Below are positions 56,210 to 64,000 of a stretch of 64,000 bases of DNA, in pieces. Where the stretch lies: assembly GCA_030734395.1 (NCBI GenBank), contig JAUZTG010000047.1, positions 124,001 through 188,000 of the forward strand, written 5' to 3'. Position numbers and translations under genes: made by a program. The notes beneath the pieces are model-generated. The model made no database searches. It was not told the DNA's origin and saw only the letters and a list, made by a program, of their open reading frames with translations. Position 1 is the stretch's first letter. Each line of letters starts with the position of its first letter. This stretch comes from Sarocladium kiliense (taxonomy: Eukaryota > Ascomycota > Sordariomycetes > Hypocreales > Sarocladiaceae).

Positions 56210-57545
56210 CTAGTATGCTGCGATCTTGTGCGCTCCGTCCCACATAGAGACGAGAACCCTTCTATCGCCTTGCCACGGCTCTCGACCATGAGAGACCGTG
56301 AAGTTGTCAACTAGCAGAAGGTCCCCAGGTTCCAGGACCAGGAAGATCTCCTCCCTATCAATTACTTCAATGAGCTTGTCGAGGTATTCCCGGGGAATCG
56401 GGGTCTCGTCGCCGTACACACAAGGCAGATCTATATCGTACATGTCAGCGCGCGCTTCAGCAAAGGTTGTCAGTTACACTCGTCGTGACTCACATATCAT
56501 TCCATCGCGGCCAATGTGAGGAGGTTCAAGGGCTCCAATGTTGCGGGTGATGCCATGGCGTCCGACAAGGCCGTTGAACCAGATTGGTCGGCCGCTCACG
56601 GGATGTCGTCGCAGGCCTGCACAATTGGTCAGCCACTGCTCCAATAACACCTAGCTATGCCTGTCTGAATGATTCAGTCGACCTTACCAGGAATGTGCTG
56701 TGTCAGCTCGAGGCTTCCATCCTCCTTCCATTCGAAATCATCTGTTAACCGGCGAATCTGCTTCTCGGCCTTCGTCCTCTTCGTCGCGTCGTCATCATCG
56801 GGCTGGAACTCCTGACCGAAGCTGTACTCCCCAGCCCAGTTGAAACCATTGTGCTCGCCTTCTGAACCTGGCGCTCTGAAAACCATCTTCATTCCCAGAC
56901 CACGTTGCTTAATCCCTTCAACGAGCTTGGGAATCTCAGCAAGTACACGCTCAAATACAGCCTGGCTATGGGCGATGGGAGTGGCGCCACCTTGGCGCTT
57001 GTCAGTGTCTCGGCAGTTCTCGACCATGGAGACAATGATCCTCACCTTTGTCAGCCTTGCTAACAGAATAAAAGTGGATGTTTGCAGGGAATCTTGTATA
57101 TCTGGAGTACTGCAAGTCTCGTCAATGTACATCGCTCTCCGCAGCTTTCGATCTTGCTTACCTCGTTGTGCTGATAGAAACGCGTGGTTGGTGCACCCTC
57201 ATTTGCACTCCAGACGTTCTTAGCCTTGATGTTTCTTTTGCCAGCCAGTCCGATCTGCTCATACGGGTGAGAACCGCGGCCCTCTTCAATGGCATTAATC
57301 ACCTCTGAGAAGGTCTCTGGAGAAGGGTGGCCGATACCACGGACGAGCACCGCGCCATGACGGTCCAGCAGCTCATTCATCTTTCCCGACTCTGCCAAAG
57401 CCCTCAGTGCAGCGGTGGAGTCAGAGACCGAGGGAGCATCACCATTGCCACTACTTTGCGACTTCACTTGCAAGCCGAAGGGCAGCGCATTGCCGTAGTA
57501 GGTCCGCGCACCAGGCACCTCGAAGGCCTCGAATTCAACAGACAT
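56210..57545 (-). CDS. TauD/TfdA-like Fe(II)/2-oxoglutarate dioxygenase
   Basis: Five exons: 57545-57162, 57109-57046, 56990-56688, 56616-56494, 56430-56210, coding 364 residues; all joins are GT-AG and in phase. The family uses Fe(II), O2 and 2-oxoglutarate to hydroxylate or desaturate small substrates such as taurine-like compounds. Iron ligands: H126 and E128 in FYQHNEYSR (the HxE form known from clavaminate synthase rather than HxD), and H339 in VSHGREPWQG, with Arg nearby to hold 2-oxoglutarate. The small exon 2 supplies YSRYTRFPANIHFYSVSKAD, completing the active-site strand and giving GGATPIAHS at the next join. It is divergent from an amino-acid permease gene, which could import its substrate; this is inference. 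Confidence 0.9.
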
Positions 57546-58171
57546 ACTGCGTGCTTTTCAGAATGAATAACAAGACTGCATGCAAACTTCACATTTTTTG
57601 GTCTCGACGCATAGAGTCTTACCGTTGTTTGTATTATATCTAGTCCGGTGCAGAGTCCGGCATCGTGAGCCGGAAGTGTTGCAAGACGCCGGAGCGGTCT
57701 CGGAGCTGGGGCCGGGGCATCGGTCGACGCTGGACCAATCAGATGGAAGATCCGCAATTGCGAACAAGTGCATGCTGAGCACACAATAGGCCCCATCCCA
57801 GCACCATCCCTAGGAACAAGGCCTGCGAGTAAATGATTAACCGGGTAGCGCTGTTGTCCGTCTATTGATTAGATAACTTCGGGGCAATTCGTGGGTCTGT
57901 CCTTCGCGCGTTCTGCCGTATAACCCGGTAGTTGTATCAACTGTTCATGGCGTGCTTTTAGGCACCGACTCGAGGTTCAAGTCTGGGACCGCTGTCAGCC
58001 CGACATCTGGCGAAACCGGCATCTTAGTTAGGGGTTTGTTATCCAGCGGAAAATGCGAAACGCTGTAAATAGTTGTCTAGTTTCCCCTCGTTTGCCCAGG
58101 CCATTGACCTGCAGTAGTTCATCCTCTTACACAAGAAATCTTCCGACTCGTGGCACTCAAGTATTCTCGAG
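57546..58171. promoter_or_regulatory. Divergent promoter of dioxygenase and permease
   Basis: 626 bp lies between the two ATGs. It has GC-rich parts with several CCGG/CGG triplets (about 57660-57730) but no clear paired operator. No gene is supported. Confidence 0.4.
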
Positions 58172-60141
58172 ATGGCCTCGACACAGCCAAAGACATCGCG
58201 TACGTTCAAATTAGTCCTGATGTCGGCGCATGTATGCTAACAACAGAAACGTGAAGAGTCTCACGGGGTTGAAGCTGTGGTAGAGGATGGAATCCTGGAT
58301 GAGCAAAGCAAGACCGACGATGGCTCCTTGAAGGTCGTCGAGTCTCACATTCTTCAGGAAAGGACCATTGGGATCTTTGGAGCAGTGTCCTTGATTGTCA
58401 ACAAGATTATTGGCTCAGGGTAATACAAAATTCTTTACTTTCTGTACCCTCTATTCTAACTTTTGGTTCTATTCAGCATCTTTTCGACACCCGCTACGAT
58501 CCTGAGACTCTCCGGTAGTCCTGGAATGGCCTTAATGTGCTGGCTCATTGGCGGCGTCATTGCAACTTCCGGCACTCTCGTCTTCCTAGAGCTAGGCACT
58601 GCCATTCCCCGATCAGGTGGCGTCAAGAATTATCTCGAGCGATCATTCAGCCCTCGCTTGATGCAGACTTGCATTTACATCTTTTACTGTGTCTTCCTTC
58701 GTTAGTGTCTCCTCCAGCGCCTGTCTATGGACAACATCTAACTTCACCACAGAGGTGTCGGCCAGTAACGCGATTACTTTCTCCTCGTACATCCTGGCAT
58801 CCGCAGGGGTCGAATCCACAACTTGGCTCCTTCGGGGTATTGCAATCGCCGGTGCTGTCTTTGCGGTAGGCATTCACACTGCTGCACCACGCTATGGCCG
58901 CTGGCTACAGGATATTCTTGCTGCTGTTAAGTTATTCGTGTTATTCTTCATCATATGTTGTGGGTTCGCAGCACTGGGTGGGAAGCTTCGCATCGAAAAG
59001 CCACACAACTTTACCAGCGCCTTCGAGGGTACCACGAACAACGGCTACAACGTCGGCACAGCTCTTCTCAGTGTGATATTCTCCTTCAACGGTTATGATA
59101 ACGTTAATGCCGTATGTGTACCTAAAAGTACTTACCCCCTTATGGTACCGTGTCTAACCGCGTATGACCTCTAGGTCCTATCCGAAGTGCGCAATCCGCA
59201 GAGGACCTTGAAGGTTGCCTTACCACTAGCCATGGGAGTCATCACCACATTGTACCTTCTTGCAAATGTCGCTTATGTCAGTAACACTGTTTCTCATGGA
59301 AGACTGGGCCTCCTAACTAACAGCTGTTTAGCTCGCAGCTGTTCCCAAAGACGCCATTGTCGCATCCGAAGTCACCGTCGCCGCTACCCTCTTCCATAAC
59401 ATGTTTGGAGAGTCCGCTGGCACCAAGGTTCTGCCTGTCCTCGTCGCACTCTCGGCCCTGGGTCATCTTCTTGGTGTTGCCTTCACCATTCGTGAGTTCC
59501 GAATAACCCCTCTAATTATAGTGTATGTATATACTGATCACAACTGCAGCTCGACTCATCCAAGAGCTTGCCAAGGATGGCGTCCTTCCCTTCTCTGATA
59601 TCATGATGGAGAACCGACCATTTAAGACTCCCATCTACGCACTTACCCTTCATCTCGGCGTCACGATTTTGTTCATCTGCGCGCCGCCCGCAGGAGATGC
59701 TTTCAACTTTATCGTTAGCCTGTCAAGCTATCCGACTACTGTTATGTACCTGGCGCTCACGATTGGTCTCGTCAAGCTTCGGTTAAGTAAGAAAGAGAAT
59801 TGGTCCGCGCCTTTCAGTGCTCCGTGGATTGTCATTGGCATCTACCTTGCCGGAAACATCGTAAGTCTCATATTGACTCCGCTTAAGTTCGGTTCTGACT
59901 ACCTGCATAGTTTCTCACCGTTATGCCTTTCGTGAGACCTCCAGATGGCAAGGGCAATACGTCGCTGCCTTACTGGCTGTCTTCTGTAGTAGCTCTGGCA
60001 ATCTTGTCACTTGGAATCGCGTACTACGCTTTGCGGTTTGTGATTGTGCCACGTGTGTTTGGCTATAGACATGAGACTCTTCAGAAGGAATTGAGTGATG
60101 GCTCAGCTGTGACAAGGTTCAAGATAGTGAAAGCTCTTTAG
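58172..60141 (+). CDS. Amino-acid permease, APC superfamily (LAT/MUP-like)
   Basis: Eight exons: 58172-58199, 58257-58419, 58477-58700, 58753-59111, 59175-59276, 59332-59491, 59550-59860, 59911-60141, coding 525 residues. These carriers move neutral amino acids (for example methionine in yeast Mup1) across the plasma membrane. The APC marks are TIGIFGAVSLIVNKIIGSGI at TM1, formed by the exon 2/3 join, then LELGTAIPRSGGVKNYLE and FSFNGYDNVNAVLSEVRNPQ across the exon 4/5 join. About 12 helices are seen. The first exon is only 28 bp; its acceptor at 58256 (after branch GCTAAC) is the only one that keeps frame and is the least certain junction. It is divergent from the TauD-like gene. Confidence 0.88.
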
Positions 60142-60231
60142 GGATGGACTGGGATTATCTATCATAGATTATGCTGGGAAATATCATAGTCTATAGCAGT
60201 TGCGTACCTTACACTCTATCTTCGTTGCTTC

Positions 60232-62193
60232 TCAATCGACAGAAGAGACCCTAGCAGCCAGGATCCAGATGTTGAGCCTACGCGGTTCAGCGATCGAAGC
60301 CTGGGTCTCGCATTTCTTATCAAAGCTCCCCTTGCTAATGGCCGCCTCCTTGTTATCACCAGCGTATATGCGTATTCCGTAGCAAGTCCCTTCCTCCGGA
60401 TATACTCGGGTCGTAATGGCCACTCTCCCGTTCACAAACACCTCAAGTACACTGGTGTCAAAGAAGACATGGAATTCCAGGTCCTCTCGAACTGTTGTCT
60501 CGCCCTTCTTCATCTCAAAAAGGGTGTGTGGTGCCTTCTTGGGGCTAACGTTGATTCCTGGCAGTCGCGTCGACTTCGAGCGATCTATGAACAGCGTCTC
60601 CGAGGAAGCATCGAAGTAGATCCGAGTGTACTCAGAAGAGTCAGATGAGTGTAGTATATCGAAACCAATTCGTCGATCTGGCTTATTGATGTGGAAGCTG
60701 AGATCGATTTCGAGCTGGCTTTGCGCCGTAGCAAATGCAAATAACCCATCGCCAAATGGTTGTTGAGGGGATAGATCTCTGAACCGACATTGTTGCAAGC
60801 GCGGATCGGGAGTCAGGGTGACAGTCTCTAGGGTGTACGTGCCGTCTGCCTCCTGCGAAGAGCTGAAGCATGTCATCTCAGACGGCAAAGACTTTAGAGT
60901 GCCAACAATTGACTTCCAGCTTTTCAGGCTCACAATGCGAGGTATGGACAGGCAACCGCTCCAGCCTTGACGTTCAACTAGGTTCGCAGGAAGATCTTCT
61001 TCAAAGATCCACCCGAAGGCTACGAAGTGATCCGTCAGAGGATCCCAGAACCCATTAGCTGCATAGAAAGAGCCATGGTCAAGAGCACCTCCGAACTGAA
61101 ACTCCATACATGGGCCGTCATGGCGTTGCTTAAGAGGTCCAGACATCCACATCTGACGGTGATCCTTGCTGAGCTCACCACCGTCCGGATCCTCCTTTCT
61201 CCCCTCGACGCTGGTGATGAGCACGTCTCGAGGCTTGCCCTTTGAGTCCATGAGAGTCAAAAAGTTGGAAACTTCAAAGTTTCGGCCAAAGTCGCCCCCG
61301 GACCATCGGGACGGGCAAAAGTTGAGACCAAGATCTACCAAAGAACTGAGGAAAGTCCATTTGGGGGTCGCCCCGGGTTCGATTTGGTACAGGAAGACAG
61401 CTGGTGTCTGATCTCTCAGACCCCCGGAGATGACACCATAATGCGGAATCTGACTGCCGCTCGAGGCTCGTAATCGGTCCATAGATTCCCAGCGTCCGAT
61501 AAAAGGATCTCGCCAGCTAATTATATCGTGCATGTCCGGGGGTCCTTCGAGGATGATGTTTTGCGGATCACGTTCCCACGTCTTCCCGCTGTTCTGTGAA
61601 GTCGCCAACGCAAGCTTCTCACTACCACGGGTGTATGGAAGCCGGTGACTGATGGGGAATTTCTGCGCCGAGGTATAGAATGTCGTCAATGTGCTATCGA
61701 CTGGTTGAGAATCATCGTTCGGTGTTTTGGGTTGGGGATATAATGCTCCAGTGAACACGCCGCATTGATCTTGCTCGGCTGTTGGCTCCATTGAGGGCGT
61801 CTTGCAGATAGTCCAGTCGATCAGATTAGGTGATGTAGCTGAGCCCCAAGACATGTTGCCCCAAACATGACCATGGGGATTCCACTGGAAGTTGACATGA
61901 TAGAGGCCAGCGGCTGCGTCGTATCCTGGTGCGCATGGATCATTCATCCAGCCGTGAGGTCCCATGATGTGGAACTTTGGCCTCCATCGAGAGGTTGGGC
62001 TATGGCTCAGATGTGGTTTTGGGATGGTACTCTCTTCGACATCTTGCCCGAAGTAGCAGTTGTCTTCGGGAGAATCCGTAGGTGTCAACAGAGCGACAGG
62101 AGAGATCTTCTGAGTATCTGGAAGATCCCAAAGGGAATGTTGCTGCCGACTGAAGCCATGATCCACGGCTGCTTGCGTTTGAAGCACTGACAT
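60232..62193 (-). CDS. GH32 beta-fructosidase (invertase/inulinase family), no signal peptide
   Basis: Single exon, 653 residues. GH32 enzymes release fructose from sucrose, inulin or levan. The five-blade propeller motifs are present: nucleophile D85 in GWMNDPC, the RDP motif with D229 in SWRDPFIG, and the probable acid/base E307 in NFEVSNF, where the usual Cys after Glu (EC motif) is Val. A C-terminal beta-sandwich is seen (LEFHVFFDTSVLEVFVNGR). The N-terminus MSVLQTQAAVDHGFSRQQHS has no signal peptide, so an intracellular enzyme is predicted, as in the fungal intracellular invertase group. It is divergent from a sugar transporter gene, which fits uptake followed by internal hydrolysis. Confidence 0.92.
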   Translation of the reverse strand: MSVLQTQAAVDHGFSRQQHSLWDLPDTQKISPVALLTPTDSPEDNCYFGQDVEESTIPKPHLSHSPTSRWRPKFHIMGPHGWMNDPCAPGYDAAAGLYHVNFQWNPHGHVWGNMSWGSATSPNLIDWTICKTPSMEPTAEQDQCGVFTGALYPQPKTPNDDSQPVDSTLTTFYTSAQKFPISHRLPYTRGSEKLALATSQNSGKTWERDPQNIILEGPPDMHDIISWRDPFIGRWESMDRLRASSGSQIPHYGVISGGLRDQTPAVFLYQIEPGATPKWTFLSSLVDLGLNFCPSRWSGGDFGRNFEVSNFLTLMDSKGKPRDVLITSVEGRKEDPDGGELSKDHRQMWMSGPLKQRHDGPCMEFQFGGALDHGSFYAANGFWDPLTDHFVAFGWIFEEDLPANLVERQGWSGCLSIPRIVSLKSWKSIVGTLKSLPSEMTCFSSSQEADGTYTLETVTLTPDPRLQQCRFRDLSPQQPFGDGLFAFATAQSQLEIDLSFHINKPDRRIGFDILHSSDSSEYTRIYFDASSETLFIDRSKSTRLPGINVSPKKAPHTLFEMKKGETTVREDLEFHVFFDTSVLEVFVNGRVAITTRVYPEEGTCYGIRIYAGDNKEAAISKGSFDKKCETQASIAEPRRLNIWILAARVSSVD

Positions 62194-62996
62194 GGCGGTA
62201 TGAGTGAGAGTGAGAGGGCTTGTGGCCTAAGGGCAAGCTATTGACAAAGAATTGCGAGATTGGCCTATGAAGAAGATGTTGTTGTTTGTTTGCTCATCTA
62301 CCATCGTACTGGGTGAGATGGATTCCCTTAATCTCGGATCCTTGGTTTCGGAGCAGTCGGCGGACGCATGGATACCTTGCAGGTCAGCCACGAAACGTGC
62401 CCTTAGTCGACTTGGCGGAGATAAATATTTGGTAATAGTATTTGGGAGAGAAGGGAAAAAACAAAACCACCGAGAGCGCCGAGGAGATTTGTGAGTAGTC
62501 ATTTCTGGCAACTGTCTCGATCCGAAAGCCGTACTTGTTGTTGTTGCAGGTTGCTGCTAGTTGAGGCACGGTATGTGGGCGTAGCTTACAGCGTTTCCCA
62601 CTGCCGCTAAGATACAGCGCGGGGTGCGTTTCCGAGGCCCACGCCGAGATCCCCGAGATCGCCGCAGAAGCGTCCCCATGGGTCCCATCTCTAGCTTCTG
62701 CATCCTCGTGTCTGGGGGAGAGAGACCGAGTTTCCTAGTCCCCACGCGATGGTGATGGGCCAGGGAAAACAGAGGTGAAGAAGTCACTGCGGCTGCCGGC
62801 AACTTCAATGCATAAATATCCCAGCCGAACCCGCCTCAAGTCTTGAAAATGCGGGGAGTCTATCTGCAGTCTACCACGATCTTAAACAACCCAGCTTCGT
62901 CCTTCGCTGTTTGACAGCCTGCAACCTCTTACTTGAGATCTTGATTGGAAAGCCAGACGTGTTCGACCCAAGCTATCGACTGTACAACTGCACATC
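62194..62996. promoter_or_regulatory. Divergent promoter of GH32 and sugar transporter with CGG pairs and CreA-type motifs
   Basis: 803 bp lies between the two ATGs. CGG-N6-CGG occurs at 62349-62360 (plus, with a third CGG next to it) and at 62470-62481 (minus). CreA/Mig1-type SYGGRG motifs are CTGGGG at 62712-62717, GTGGGG (minus) at 62740-62745 and GCGGGG at 62851-62856. Paired CGGs suit a Zn2Cys6 activator such as the inulin/sucrose regulators; CreA sites would give glucose repression. The motifs are seen; their roles are inferred. Confidence 0.4.
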
Positions 62997-64000
62997 ATGG
63001 AGAAGACAGAGGTTGTCGAAGCCTCCCACGTCGATAAGGAGAACGGCCAAAATGTGGTGCTGTCATCCGAAGTTGACTCGGCCCGGGTATGGAATCCGCT
63101 GCTGATCTTGTCCTGTGTTTTCTTCGCCGCCTCTTCGATGTTGTTCGGATTCGACGACAAGGTCATCTCACCTGTGGCCGCCATGGAGACCTTTGTAAGT
63201 CAAGCTCCAACAAACTCCTGATTGACAATGGCGCTGACCAAAGTCTACCTACTGCAGGTCGCCAAGTTCCAAGGAGGCGATCCCTCTACCGCAACTCTTG
63301 TCCTCACAGCGAACCATCAGAACCTGGTCTTCTGTCTACCACTCGTTGGTTCTATCATTGGTGCTGCTGCAGCTGCACCTCTGACCACACGCTTCGGTCG
63401 TAAGTGGCCCATTGTAGTAGCCTACGTTCTGTCGGTTCCGGGAACCTTTCTTCAGACTTTTGCACCCAACCTTGCTGCATTTGTTGTCGGCCGCCTCTTC
63501 AATTCGATCATGCTTGCCATGGGTACCACGATCGCGCCTCTCTACCTTTCTGAAGTTGTACCAGCCCGATTCCGTGGCAGGGCGGTAACATCAACCAACA
63601 TCTTCAACCTCATCTCCGGCGTCATCGCAACCGTCATCTGCAACTCAACCCACACCATGAACGGTTCTCAGTCATACAGGATTCCTCTCGGCGCCCAAGC
63701 TGTGCTGCCCGTCTTCATGATCCCAGTCACCATCTTCCTTCCCGAGAGCCCTCTGTGGCTTCTGTCCAAGGGCCGCACTGCTGATGCTCGCAATAACCTA
63801 CGGAAGCTTCGAGCTTTTGATGATTCTCTGGTTGACTCTGAGCTGCGCGTCATGCAGTCAGCCTACGAGGACGAAGCTCGCCTGAGCGAAGGCGTGACCT
63901 TCTTCGACCTCTTCAGCCGGAAGAACATCAAGAGGACACTAGTCGCTGGTTCCATGTACTCGGTTAATCAGTGCTCAGGAATCATCCTGTCTAGCACATA
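62997..64000 (+). CDS. MFS sugar transporter (cut by window end)
   Basis: Exon 1 is 62997-63194, exon 2 is 63258 to the window end, open throughout; at least 313 residues. The 63-bp intron is GTAAGT to GCAG in phase 0. Sugar-porter marks: MLFGFDDKVISP in TM1, FGRKWPI after TM2, LSEVVPARFRGRAV after TM4, and PESPLWLLSKGR before the central loop, then NQCSGI at the beginning of TM7. The N-terminal 35 residues are hydrophilic. It shares a promoter with the GH32 gene, so a disaccharide or fructoside carrier is plausible; hexose transport cannot be excluded. The C-terminal half is outside the window. Confidence 0.9.

Noticed and set aside
57961..57995. Possible tRNA T-arm (GAGGTTCAAGTCTGGG)
   Set aside because: Stem positions do not pair and no cloverleaf could be drawn around it.
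49164..64000. Secondary-metabolite biosynthetic cluster
   Set aside because: No polyketide synthase, NRPS, terpene cyclase or DMAT backbone gene is present; the block is transporters and catabolic enzymes.

Overview
The window is nuclear DNA of a filamentous ascomycete. Genes are broken by short introns (mostly 49-100 bp) with GTRNGY donors, CTRAY-type branch points and YAG acceptors. The gene set is typical of Pezizomycotina: Zn2Cys6 regulators, DHA1 and DHA2 MFS pumps, QDE-2-type Argonaute, GH81 and GH32 enzymes, TauD-like dioxygenase. A Dothideomycete is my best guess, at low confidence. I placed 26 protein-coding genes, two of them cut by the window edges, and rebuilt the exon joins by hand; nearly all joins close to a whole number of codons. 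No tRNA, rRNA, transposon or CRISPR array was recognised.

Layout. 1-7 kb: the C-terminal end of a Zn2Cys6 regulator, a class-III aminotransferase and an SNF-family (sodium/neurotransmitter-type) symporter. 7-10 kb: two orphan genes, one for a secreted protein and one for a single-pass membrane protein. 12-31 kb: mostly housekeeping genes: a conserved fungal zinc-finger/coiled-coil protein, COX15 (heme A synthase) divergent from UTP14 (ribosome biogenesis), a vacuolar-type Ca2+/H+ antiporter, a secreted GH81 beta-1,3-glucanase, the telomere protein Stn1, and a DNAJC9-like J-protein divergent from a RIB2-like deaminase. 33-48 kb: Argonaute, an alpha/beta hydrolase with a peroxisomal-type tail divergent from an OB-fold protein, a 14-TM drug pump and TRAPPC11. 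49-64 kb: an accessory-looking block made almost only of nutrient and detoxification genes: a Zn2Cys6 regulator divergent from a DHA1 pump, a ZIP zinc transporter, a TauD-like dioxygenase divergent from an amino-acid permease, and a GH32 beta-fructosidase divergent from a sugar transporter that runs off the window.

How genes may work together. The 298-bp gap between the 49-52 kb regulator and its pump holds a perfect 9-bp inverted repeat with CGG/CCG ends, a likely operator. The GH32 enzyme and the sugar transporter share an 803-bp promoter with CGG-N6-CGG pairs and CreA/Mig1-type motifs, which suggests a fructoside-use module. Several of the most notable points are orphan genes or gene starts hidden by introns. 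I saw no clearly new multi-gene system; the strongest candidates are the operator-like repeat, the intracellular GH32/transporter pair, and the secreted and OB-fold orphans.
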